A DNA stretch of 8,345 bases. Source: Clostridiales bacterium (GTDB taxonomy: Bacteria; Bacillota; Sulfobacillia; UBA995; UBA9673). Below the pieces are notes generated by a model. The model had not been told where the DNA came from. It saw only the letters and a list, made by a program, of their open reading frames with translations, and searched no databases. Within the stretch, counting starts at the first letter, position 1. Every line of letters begins with the position of its first letter. Both the position numbers and the translations under genes were made by a program. Below, piece by piece: positions 1-6,200 of this stretch. The stretch is taken from the NCBI GenBank assembly GCA_003541445.1, contig DPMO01000208.1:1-8345 (forward strand), given 5' to 3'.

Positions 1-2
1 CC

Positions 3-317
3 ATCGCCCCGTACATGCCGGAGTACCGCTACCGCCTGGCGAGTATGTACGCCGCTCAGGGACGCCACCGGGATGCCCTGAGCGAGGTCACAGAGATCCT
101 CCGCTGGTGGCACCTTTTCATCCGCAACAGCGAAGCCCGAAAGGCCGTCGGGCACCTGGAGGACGACATCTACCTCCTGGCCGGGCAATCGGCCCTGCAC
201 GTTGGTGACGCCGGCGCGGCCAAGACGTACGTGGAGGCAGCCTTGTCCTTCAACCCTGAGAACTCTGAGGCCCTGAAGCTTCTGGACGCCCTGCAGGAGG
301 TGCCGACGGGCGGGTAG
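3..317 (+). CDS. C-terminal end of a TPR-repeat protein (5' truncated by window edge)
   Basis: The reading frame is open from the left edge (first full codon at 3) to a TAG at 315-317, so only about 104 C-terminal residues are visible. An ATG at 15 lies inside the frame, has no SD sequence before it and is unlikely to be the start. Two helical hairpins resemble tetratricopeptide repeats: YRLASMYAAQGRHRDALSEV near the start, and LLAGQSALHVGDAGAAKTYV followed by EAALSFNPENSEAL near the end, with the usual small residues at helix contacts and an NP turn. TPRs are protein-interaction scaffolds. In surface-glycan loci they often form the tail of O-antigen polymerase/ligase-type membrane proteins or of stand-alone assembly factors; that link is inferred only from the neighbours. 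The last 68 bp overlap the 3' end of the convergent guanylyltransferase gene. The full protein's identity cannot be decided from this fragment. Confidence 0.7.
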   Translation: MAPYMPEYRYRLASMYAAQGRHRDALSEVTEILRWWHLFIRNSEARKAVGHLEDDIYLLAGQSALHVGDAGAAKTYVEAALSFNPENSEALKLLDALQEVPTGG

Positions 318-1428
318 CTTCGCAGGCGTCGAGCACGCGCTTGATGTCACCGGCCCTGTCCAGCCGGCATACCAGAATTCCGTTCCCGGTCGCTGCGATG
401 ACGAGGTCGTTCGCGGCCAAGACGCGGACGGTGTGGTCCTCGGAGTACACGATGCAGTTCCGGCACTCGACGAGGACGGCCCCTTGACCGCCGACAAAAT
501 TCCCCTCCGGGTCGGGCTCGAGGTGCCTCGCCAGGGCCGCCCAGGACCCGATGTCGTCCCACTGGAAATCGACAGGGAGGACTCTCAGGTTCCGGGAACG
601 CTCCATAAGTCCGTAGTCCAGGGAAAGCGGGTGAAGGTCCCGGTAAGCCTCCCGGAGTCGTTCGGGGTACTCTTCGGTCTGCAGGTGCGGAGAGAGCGCT
701 CCGAGCGCTCGTGCCACCACGGGCTGGTGGGTCTCGAGTTCCGACAGGAAGACGTCGTTGCGCCACACGAACATGCCACTGTTCCAGAGGTGGGTGCCGG
801 ACGTCGACAGCGCCCGGGCCTCGTCCGGGTCCGGCTTCTCCACGAACCGGACGACCTGGTGGAAGCCCTCATCGGCTTCAGGGCCGACCTCGATGTAGCC
901 GTAGCCGGTCTCCGGCCGCGTCGGCCTCACACCGAAGGTGATCAGTCCGTCGAAGGTCTGGCAGTGGTCAAGCGCGCGCTCCAGGGCAGTCCTGAAGGCA
1001 GGCAGGTCCCCTACCCAGTGGTCGGCGGGCAGGACGGCGACGGGCACATCACCGAACCGGTGCCGGATGTGGAGAGCCGCGAGGGCCACGGCAGGGGCCG
1101 TGCTGCGGGGCAGGGGTTCGGTCACCACGTTCTGGGCCGGCAGGTCCGGGAGATGGCTGAGGGTCGTGGCCGCGTGCCTCTCGCTGGTGACGACCAGAAC
1201 GCGGCCCTCAGAGATGAGGTCCTTCAGGCGCTCGACGGTCCTCTGGAGGAGGCTCTGGCCACCGAGCAGCCTGAGGAACTGTTTGGGCATGTCCAGAGTC
1301 GAGGCCGGCCAGAACCGGCGCCCCTCACCTCCGGCCATGATCACGGCGACCGCGGCTTCGGTACCCTTGCCAGTCACTGGCACCGCCTCGACACGGGCGT
1401 TGCGGACGGCGTGCTGTCTGTCATCCAA
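250..1428 (-). CDS. manC: Mannose-1-phosphate guanylyltransferase (GDP-mannose pyrophosphorylase)
   Basis: Cytoplasmic nucleotidyltransferase predicted to make GDP-mannose from GTP and mannose-1-phosphate for glycan assembly. Numbered from the TTG at 1428 (392 aa), visible family motifs are AGGEGRRFWP (32-41, the nucleotide-binding signature), PKQFL (48-52), LPADHWV (133-139), TGYGYIE (174-180), FVEKP (195-199), WNSGMFVW (215-222), LDYGLMERS (270-278) and WDDIGSW (290-296). There is no C-terminal cupin isomerase domain, so it is the short monofunctional form rather than a fused PMI/GMP. The signature usually reads GGxGTR; here the Thr is Arg (GGEGRR). Start choice is uncertain: TTG at 1428 has AAGGGG just upstream, while GTG at 1377 has GAGG at 8 nt spacing and puts the signature closer to the N-terminus, as is usual in the family. 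The last 20 or so residues (Pro/Ala/Gly/Ser-rich) are a tail overlapping the TPR gene on the other strand. Function is well supported; sugar specificity is from family resemblance. Confidence 0.93.
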   Translation of the reverse strand: MDDRQHAVRNARVEAVPVTGKGTEAAVAVIMAGGEGRRFWPASTLDMPKQFLRLLGGQSLLQRTVERLKDLISEGRVLVVTSERHAATTLSHLPDLPAQNVVTEPLPRSTAPAVALAALHIRHRFGDVPVAVLPADHWVGDLPAFRTALERALDHCQTFDGLITFGVRPTRPETGYGYIEVGPEADEGFHQVVRFVEKPDPDEARALSTSGTHLWNSGMFVWRNDVFLSELETHQPVVARALGALSPHLQTEEYPERLREAYRDLHPLSLDYGLMERSRNLRVLPVDFQWDDIGSWAALARHLEPDPEGNFVGGQGAVLVECRNCIVYSEDHTVRVLAANDLVIAATGNGILVCRLDRAGDIKRVLDACEATRPSAPPAGRPEASGPQSSQG

Positions 1429-1511
1429 TGCCCCTTCCCGCCCTCCGCAGCAAGCCGGCGACCTCCGGCGTGCGGGAGTGCACCGGACGGAGGGTCTTGA
1501 CCTTTCATTGC

Positions 1512-1517
1512 AGTATA
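1512..1517 (-). promoter_or_regulatory. Possible -10 box for the guanylyltransferase gene
   Basis: On the minus strand this reads TATACT (5 of 6 matches to TATAAT), in an AT-richer patch within GC-rich surroundings. It would place transcription start near 1505, giving a leader of roughly 75 nt to the TTG at 1428. No convincing -35 hexamer is seen; the expected -35 zone falls inside the hairpin at 1522-1556. Weak on its own, but it mirrors the TATAAT on the opposite strand. Confidence 0.35.
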
Positions 1518-1521
1518 GAAG

Positions 1522-1556
1522 CCAGGTGCCCGGGGGTTCCTACCCCCGCTACCTGG
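1522..1556. repeat. Interrupted inverted repeat / hairpin in divergent intergenic region
   Basis: Outer arms CCAGGT (1522-1527) and ACCTGG (1551-1556) and inner arms GGGGGT (1532-1537) and ACCCCC (1542-1547) are complementary, with a TCCT loop and a 4/3-nt internal loop. The 12 paired bases should fold stably as RNA or serve as a dyad operator. It lies directly upstream of the minus-strand TATACT box, where a repressor or activator of the guanylyltransferase gene could bind. Function is inferred. Confidence 0.55.
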
Positions 1557-1567
1557 GGTGACCGGTT

Positions 1568-1589
1568 CCCAGCGCGCGTCTGCGCTGGG
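1568..1589. repeat. Perfect 8-bp inverted repeat CCCAGCGC / GCGCTGGG
   Basis: Arms CCCAGCGC (1568-1575) and GCGCTGGG (1582-1589) are perfectly complementary around a 6-nt loop. It sits between the two putative divergent promoters. The same arms, joined without a spacer, form the 12-bp palindrome at 6189-6200 in the other divergent region, so an operator role is plausible. No T tract follows, which argues against an intrinsic terminator. Confidence 0.55.
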
Positions 1590-1637
1590 GGCTGTGGGTC
1601 CTCCGCTGTCGCAGCCGGTCGCACCAGAGCGGTTTTC

Positions 1638-1643
1638 TATAAT
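1638..1643 (+). promoter_or_regulatory. TATAAT -10 box for the epimerase gene
   Basis: A perfect TATAAT in an otherwise GC-rich spacer. Transcription would start near 1650, giving a leader of about 20 nt that holds just the purine-rich ribosome binding site. No TTGACA-like -35 is found at 16-18 bp spacing and there is no TGn extension, so an activator may be needed, possibly through the hairpins just upstream. Confidence 0.55.
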
Positions 1644-1651
1644 CGAACGAA

Positions 1652-1666
1652 GAGGAGAGGAGGGAG
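1652..1666 (+). promoter_or_regulatory. Strong ribosome binding site that decides the epimerase start
   Basis: A purine run reading GAGGAGAGGAGGGAG contains a GGAGG core at 1659-1663. No ATG, GTG or TTG in the right frame lies at normal distance: 7 nt after the core is CTG (1671) and 4 nt after is ATC (1668). The first conventional in-frame starts are GTG at 1692 and 1695, about 28 nt downstream of the core. This is the main evidence for a CTG start. Confidence 0.6.
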
Positions 1667-1670
1667 CATC

Positions 1671-2666
1671 CTGGGCCGAGGCGTTCCTCGTGTGGTGGTC
1701 ACCGGTGGCCGCGGCTTCATCGGCTCGCATATCGCCGAACGCTTCAGCGCCGAGGGCTTCCAGGTGATGACGCTGGACATCGAGTCCGGAACCGAAGCCA
1801 GGCTCTCGCCCGGTAGGCCGGCAGAGGATGCGGACAGACGCGTCGTCGCGGACGTGACTTCAGCGGAGGCCGCCCGTGAGGTCGTGCGGTTCAGGCCCGA
1901 CCTTGTCGTGCACGCCGCGGCTCAGACCAGAACGGGCGGGAGCATCACCGACCCCGTCGGCGACGCCCGCACCAACATCGTCGGAACGCTCCGCATGCTC
2001 GAGGCGGCCCGTTCGACCGGCACCCGGGCCTTCATTTTCATCTCGTCGGCCGCCATTTACGGGGAGCCTTCGGTGCTCCCGCTGACGGAGGACGCACCTC
2101 ACCGTCCTCTCAGCCCCTACGGAGTCAGCAAGCTGGCCGCTACCGACTACGTTTCCTACTATCGTCGGGCGGGCCTCCTGCCAGCCCTGTCGCTCGTCCC
2201 GGCGAACGTCTACGGCCCCGGTCAGCAGGCCCGAGAGGACGGGGCGGTGGTCCCCGGCTTCATGCGGCAGGCGCTCCGCGGGGAACCGATGACCATCGAG
2301 GGAGACGGTTCGCAGACCCGGGACTTCATTTACATGGAAGACGTGCTGGAGGCCGTCTGGCTTGCCTGGAGGTGGCTGAGTGAGGGCGGCGGCCGAGCGG
2401 CAGGGGCCCCGGTCGCCTTCAATATCGGGACAGGCAAGGAGACCAGCATCTCGCGTTTGGCCGACCTGGTGGAGAAGACCATCGGCAGGCAGCTCGGCCG
2501 GGTATACCGGCCCGCGCGAGGCGGAGACATCTCGCGGAGTAGCCTGAGTCCTCGGCTCGCCGCCCGCCATCTGGGGTGGTCGCCTAGGGTGGACCTTGAA
2601 GAGGGGCTGAGAAGGACCTACGAGTGGTGGGCCGCCTCGATTCCCGGTTCTGCCGAGCGGGCTTAG
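1671..2666 (+). CDS. NAD-dependent epimerase/dehydratase, UDP-glucose 4-epimerase-like extended SDR
   Basis: Cytoplasmic short-chain dehydrogenase/reductase of the extended type, predicted to epimerise or dehydrate a nucleotide sugar (UDP-glucose/galactose-like) with bound NAD. Numbered from CTG 1671 (331 aa, normal for the family): Rossmann signature VTGGRGFIGSH (10-20), HAAAQ after beta-4, SSAAIYGE with catalytic Ser126, YGVSK with Tyr150 and Lys154, VPANVYGPGQ, RDFIYMEDV, FNIGTGKETS and a GD-x-SRSS sugar-binding region near the C-terminus. The catalytic triad is complete. The start is unusual: the strong SD points to CTG 1671, while GTG 1692 would give a 324-residue protein beginning right at beta-1 and is the conservative alternative. 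It is transcribed away from the guanylyltransferase gene, with its own TATAAT box and a terminator-like hairpin about 135 nt past the stop, suggesting a single-gene unit. The exact substrate cannot be told from sequence. Confidence 0.9.
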   Translation: MGRGVPRVVVTGGRGFIGSHIAERFSAEGFQVMTLDIESGTEARLSPGRPAEDADRRVVADVTSAEAAREVVRFRPDLVVHAAAQTRTGGSITDPVGDARTNIVGTLRMLEAARSTGTRAFIFISSAAIYGEPSVLPLTEDAPHRPLSPYGVSKLAATDYVSYYRRAGLLPALSLVPANVYGPGQQAREDGAVVPGFMRQALRGEPMTIEGDGSQTRDFIYMEDVLEAVWLAWRWLSEGGGRAAGAPVAFNIGTGKETSISRLADLVEKTIGRQLGRVYRPARGGDISRSSLSPRLAARHLGWSPRVDLEEGLRRTYEWWAASIPGSAERA

Positions 2667-2800
2667 CCAAGCGGCACACAAGTCCTTTGGATATGCAGGA
2701 CCGTCATGCTCACGCATGGCCAGGACAATGCGAGTATGGGCGCGAAGAGACAGGCATGTACCATTATGCCGCCTTGCGAATGCGCGAGGGTTGTCTCTCG

Positions 2801-2827
2801 GGGCGCCGGGAAGGCGCCCTTCTTCCT
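2801..2827 (+). terminator. Rho-independent terminator-like hairpin
   Basis: Perfect 7-bp arms GGGCGCC (2801-2807) and GGCGCCC (2813-2819) with a 5-nt loop, followed by the pyrimidine tract TTCTTCCT. The tract is C-interrupted, so termination may be partial. It lies about 135 nt after the epimerase stop and 90 nt before the solute-binding protein gene, separating the two. I see no credible gene between 2667 and 2916. Confidence 0.55.
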
Positions 2828-2887
2828 ACCTGACACCCTGAAGGCGACCCTGTAGCCCGCCGGCGCACTGGGCCGCATCCGCAGGAC

Positions 2888-2906
2888 TTCTTGCAGGCCT
2901 GAAGAA
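2888..2906. promoter_or_regulatory. Operator-like palindrome just before the solute-binding protein start
   Basis: TTCTT-g-CAGGCCTG-AAGAA is a near-perfect dyad (9-bp arms, one unpaired base), ending 10 nt before the ATG at 2917. It occupies the position where a ribosome binding site would be expected, and only a poor SD (GAAG) is available. It could be a repressor site or a translation-masking hairpin; no regulator is identifiable. Confidence 0.35.
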
Positions 2907-2916
2907 CATACGCCTC

Positions 2917-4332
2917 ATGCTCCGACACCTTTCAATCGCCTCTGCCATGACCTCCCTGCCGCGTCTGGCCCGACGTCGGCTCCCGTCTCGGGCGTCTCTC
3001 GCCCTCGTGGTGGCCTTCGTCCTCGCGGTGGCCCTCACCCTCCCCGGGTGCCTGCGGCTCGGCCGCCCGGGGGTCACCATCGTCCTCTGGGACGGTCCCC
3101 GCTGGCCGGACGAGACGGGCAACCGCTACCACTGGGTGCAGTCCAAGATAGAGGAGTTCGAGGCCTCCCACCCCTTCGTCGAGGTCGTCCTCGTGCCGGT
3201 CGAGTGGGAGGACCTGAGGGGGATGCTCGACGAGGCCAAGAACGCCGGCCAGCTCCCGGACGTGGCCCCCTTCGACATAAGCGCCGGGGGCGTCACCCTC
3301 GAGGAGGTCCGGGAGGGCCTCCTCGAGCCGGTCGAGAGTTTCATCTCCGCCCCGGACGACCTCTCCCCCCAGGCGCGGGCCGCCTACACCGTGGACGGCA
3401 CCCTCTGGGGCTTCCCGGCGACGATGACCGGACACGTCCTCCTCCTGAACCTTGACCTCTTCGCCGAGCGGGGGGTCGAGCCGCCCCCCGGTGGCAGGTG
3501 GACCTGGGAGGAGTTCCTCTCCGCCTGCCGGGCCCTCACCTTCGACCGGGACGGCGACGGCGAGACAGATGTCTGGGGCTTCGCCACCTACGTCCTCCCC
3601 GGCTACTACGAGGTCTGGCCCTTCCTCTACGCGGCCGGGGCCCGCCCGCTGTCAGAGGACCTTCAGGCCTACACCTTCGACTCCGAAGCCGCCGTGGCCG
3701 CCCTGGAGAGACTGGCGGACCTCATCTTCGAGGAGGAGGCGGCCCACCCCTCGACAGGGACGGCCTCGGTCGGGACCATCTTCGACCTCTTCGCCGACGC
3801 GGAGCGTCAGGAGGTGGCCATCGAACCCTGGTCGGCCTGGGCCATAGACTACCTGATGACCCAGGACGGGGTCATCAAGAACTTCGGCGTGGCCGCCTAC
3901 CCCTTCCCGCCCGGCGCCTCCTCCGCCGGCCCCTCGGGGGAGGCAGCTACCCAGCCCGTGACCGTCGGCGCCACGGCCGGCTTCGTGGTCTTCCGCCAGG
4001 AGGACCCTCACCGGCGGGGGGTGGCCATGGAGCTGGCGGACTACCTCACCTCCACGAGCTCGCAGTACGAGCTCGCCCGCGGCTACCACGCCTTCCCGGC
4101 CCGGAGGAGCGCCCTGGACCTCGACCCCTTCGCCGGAGAGCCGGCCTACGAGCGCGCCGCCGAGATCGTCTTCCACGCCGAGAGCCTGCCCCCTCATCCC
4201 CGGTGGCCGGAGATAGAGCGCCTCATCCAGAGGCAGATACAGATGGCCCTCCTCGGAATCAAGAAGGCCTCAGAGGCCCTCCAGGACGCCGGGGAGGCGG
4301 TCGCACCGCTACTAGAGGATTCGGAGCCTTAG
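2917..4332 (+). CDS. Extracellular solute-binding lipoprotein, ABC transporter family 1
   Basis: Predicted membrane-anchored sugar/oligosaccharide-binding component of an ABC importer, acting outside the cytoplasmic membrane. From ATG 2917 (471 aa): a basic N-region (RLARRRLPSR, 16-25), a hydrophobic core ending in ALTL, and the lipobox LPGC with Cys45 as the lipidation site. The mature part has family-1 hallmarks: TIVLWDG beta strand, WVQSKIEEFEASHPFVEV, VDGTLWGFPATM, LLLNLDLFAERGV, WTWEEFLSACRAL, and DRDGDGETDVWGF (210-222), a Ca-loop-like DxDGDGxxDxxG segment common in this family. Length is typical. ATG 2947 is an alternative start that would also keep the lipobox. No permease or ATPase gene is adjacent, so it is an orphan here. 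Third positions are dominated by C (CTC, GCC, GAC), seemingly more than in the flanking genes. The ligand is unknown; a scavenging or sensing role in the glycan locus is conjecture. Confidence 0.88.
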   Translation: MLRHLSIASAMTSLPRLARRRLPSRASLALVVAFVLAVALTLPGCLRLGRPGVTIVLWDGPRWPDETGNRYHWVQSKIEEFEASHPFVEVVLVPVEWEDLRGMLDEAKNAGQLPDVAPFDISAGGVTLEEVREGLLEPVESFISAPDDLSPQARAAYTVDGTLWGFPATMTGHVLLLNLDLFAERGVEPPPGGRWTWEEFLSACRALTFDRDGDGETDVWGFATYVLPGYYEVWPFLYAAGARPLSEDLQAYTFDSEAAVAALERLADLIFEEEAAHPSTGTASVGTIFDLFADAERQEVAIEPWSAWAIDYLMTQDGVIKNFGVAAYPFPPGASSAGPSGEAATQPVTVGATAGFVVFRQEDPHRRGVAMELADYLTSTSSQYELARGYHAFPARRSALDLDPFAGEPAYERAAEIVFHAESLPPHPRWPEIERLIQRQIQMALLGIKKASEALQDAGEAVAPLLEDSEP

Positions 4333-4405
4333 CCGCAGCCTCGGACCCGTCTGCGAGGGCCAGCTGGCGTGAAGGAGAAGGAAAGCTGCCTGCCGTCCCA
4401 CGAGC

Positions 4406-4431
4406 CGGGCGCTGGCGGACTAAGCCGCCCG
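4406..4431. terminator. Weak hairpin between convergent genes
   Basis: CGGGC (4406-4410) can pair with GCCCG (4427-4431), with inner GGC/GCC pairs (4414-4416 with 4424-4426) and a GGACTAA loop; an alternative fold pairs GGCGG with CCGCC. It lies in the 123-nt spacer between the convergent solute-binding protein and thioester-like genes, where a bidirectional terminator is expected. There is no real T tract on either side, so the call is tentative. Confidence 0.25.
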
Positions 4432-4455
4432 AGCAGCGTTTGGCGCTCCTCCGGG

Positions 4456-5994
4456 TCAAGCGCGGAAAGCCAGGGCCTGCTTGCGGGGGTCGGCCGGCAC
4501 CCCTATGAAGCCCCCGGGGTCGAACCATCCGCCGGGGCCGTCGGTGGAGTCTCCGTTACCGCCGCCATCGGGAGCGTCAGGAGAATCTCCCTGGTCCCCT
4601 GGGCCTTCTTGCATGGCTCCCGCGAGCAGTGACAGCACGTACTCGACCGCCCGCAGGAGGCGCCCGAAGTGCTCCGCCAGCCATTTCATCTTCTCCGCGT
4701 TGCTGGGGAAGTTCTGTAAGTCCTCGAAGACGGCCTCAATGCCGTCCAGGTAGTGCTGGAGGTCGGTGATGTCCTCCAGAGGACAACTCGCGCCGTCTCC
4801 GTTGTCAGACTCGTGCGAGGGTGCACCCGCCGTGCCTCGCCCCCTCGTGCCCGCGTAACAGCGTCTCAGCACGTCGGTGTGGCGGGCCAGTCGCCGCGCC
4901 GACTCGATGCGGTCGGCGATATCCGGGTATCGCTCGGGGTCGAGGGCGGCGAGCTGCCGCAGGTCGCGGGCTACCCAGCCCGCGTCCTTCACTTCCAGGA
5001 GGACGGGCCCGTTCCCGTCTTCCTTCTCACCTGGGTCTACGGCCCTCAGGCTGACCCGTCGGAAGCGCCAGACTGGAAGTGAACGGCCGGCTCCCAAATC
5101 AAGGCTGCCGGCCCCGTGACGGTCGTCGTATTCCAGGACCATGTCGGGTCCGGAGTCGACCGACACCCGGGTCGGCCGGCCGCGTGCGTCCCTCTCGACG
5201 GCCACCCGGACCGGGGCGGGAACGTGTACCTCTATCCGCGTTCTCCGGTGGGAGTCCGGAAAGAGACGCACGAAACAGCCGCCAGGCACCAGGGACCATT
5301 CGTCCCTCGAGAAGTCGGCGGCGTCCGGAGGCTCCCCGGGGCGGATGAAGGCCTGTTCCAGGTCCTCGTAGGTCGCGCGGGCGTCCGAGAGCACACGCTG
5401 GCAACGGGCCCGGGTGCGCCGGATTTCGCCCCAGAAGGGTAGACGCTCCAGGAACGCCCGTACGGGACGCGAGGCGAGCTCCCTGAGCGGCTCGGGAATC
5501 AGGCGCCAGTAGCTCTTACCCAGGACGAAGAGGTCACGCTCGTCCAAGAGGCCCTCGGCCGTGCGCTGCACACCCGGGGACCAGCGGTGGTAGCCCGTGC
5601 CGGTCGTGATGCCCCAGACGATGGCTTGCACATCCTCCCGGGGGACTTGCCGGCGCTCGGCCGCGGACCGGAGGAGCCGGCGAACGATGGCGCTCAACCG
5701 GCCGCGCATGGGAGCGGCGGCGTAGGCGGAACCCGACCCCGGGCCGTGCTTTCCCGGCTCTAGGCAGAAGCTCTCCACGCGGAACTGGTAGGTCCCGGGG
5801 GGCAGCCGGACCCTGCCGGTGGAGGCCAGGTCATCGACGGCCCGTGGCGGGGGCTGGCCCGAGTCCCGGTCGCCCAGACGCAGGCGGGGATAGGCGCTAC
5901 CCGGGTCGGTGTCGATAGGGCTTCCCGGCCACAGTCGTGCCAGAATCCTCGCGAAAATCGCTTCCACCCACAGGCGGAATGCTGGCTGAGCCAT
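4456..5994 (-). CDS. Unrecognised protein with thioester-domain-like Cys/Gln motifs
   Basis: I do not recognise this 512-residue protein as a named family. From the ATG at 5994: an amphipathic N-terminal segment (FRLWVEAIFARILARLWPG), then LPPGTYQFRVESFCLEPGK with Cys77, YAAAPMRGR, and DVQAIVWGI with Gln123. A Cys in an (Y/F)C-L-x-P-G context and a later Gln in a (T/V)Q-x-x-(I/V)-W context is the layout of Gram-positive thioester adhesion domains, where the two side chains join as an internal thioester; the roughly 46-residue spacing here is much shorter than in characterised adhesins. The middle holds beta-like stretches (IEVHVPAPVRVAVE), the C-terminal part is helical, and the tail is Gly/Asp/Pro-rich, ending near GWFDPGGFIG. 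I see no convincing signal peptide or transmembrane helix. ATG 5994 has AAGGGAG 11 nt upstream; the frame stays open to an ATG at 6072 (538 aa), with no well-placed SD. Coding is well supported; function is not. Confidence 0.7.
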   Translation of the reverse strand: MAQPAFRLWVEAIFARILARLWPGSPIDTDPGSAYPRLRLGDRDSGQPPPRAVDDLASTGRVRLPPGTYQFRVESFCLEPGKHGPGSGSAYAAAPMRGRLSAIVRRLLRSAAERRQVPREDVQAIVWGITTGTGYHRWSPGVQRTAEGLLDERDLFVLGKSYWRLIPEPLRELASRPVRAFLERLPFWGEIRRTRARCQRVLSDARATYEDLEQAFIRPGEPPDAADFSRDEWSLVPGGCFVRLFPDSHRRTRIEVHVPAPVRVAVERDARGRPTRVSVDSGPDMVLEYDDRHGAGSLDLGAGRSLPVWRFRRVSLRAVDPGEKEDGNGPVLLEVKDAGWVARDLRQLAALDPERYPDIADRIESARRLARHTDVLRRCYAGTRGRGTAGAPSHESDNGDGASCPLEDITDLQHYLDGIEAVFEDLQNFPSNAEKMKWLAEHFGRLLRAVEYVLSLLAGAMQEGPGDQGDSPDAPDGGGNGDSTDGPGGWFDPGGFIGVPADPRKQALAFRA

Positions 5995-6142
5995 GGGTCG
6001 CTTCACTCCCTTCTCTTTAGAAGGAGGGCGGACGTCTCTGAAGGCCACGAGGATGATATACTCACTCGCCATCGGTTTGACGTTGCGGCTTCCACTACCT
6101 TCCTTTCCGCATGGGACCGATGGTGGTCACCTAGGGCCCCAC

Positions 6143-6161
6143 AACGGTTCCAAGAACGGTT
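6143..6161 (+). repeat. Tandem AACGGTT direct repeat, 12-bp period
   Basis: AACGGTT occurs at 6143-6149 and again at 6155-6161. The period of about one helical turn suits a regulator binding one DNA face. The second copy runs into CGGTTTTCT, the same 9-mer that abuts the TATAAT box at 1638 in the other divergent region. Confidence 0.35.
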
Positions 6162-6188
6162 TTCTGGGATTGGGACCGGGGCAGGTCG

Positions 6189-6200
6189 CCCAGCGCTGGG
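6189..6200. promoter_or_regulatory. Perfect 12-bp palindrome CCCAGCGCTGGG
   Basis: Fully self-complementary site in the middle of the divergent intergenic region. Its half-site matches the arms of the inverted repeat at 1568-1589, and the flank GGGC is also shared. Operator-like by form and position; the regulator is unknown. Confidence 0.45.

Noticed and set aside
433..1500. Long open frame on the plus strand opposite the guanylyltransferase gene
   Set aside because: It is the complement of a clearly conserved enzyme. The translation is Arg/Gly/Val-rich with no family motif, and long antisense frames are expected at this GC content.
1429..1670. Riboswitch in the divergent spacer
   Set aside because: I compared the hairpins by eye with c-di-GMP-type and other common riboswitch cores and saw no matching conserved bases; only plain stems are present.
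2624..2878. Small frames on both strands in the spacer after the epimerase
   Set aside because: No SD, no recognisable sequence, and they run across the terminator-like hairpin; treated as non-coding.
3498..4508. Long plus-strand frame overlapping the solute-binding protein
   Set aside because: Extremely Arg/Gly/Pro-rich translation caused by frame-shifted reading of a GC-rich gene; the overlapping frame has signal peptide, lipobox and family motifs.
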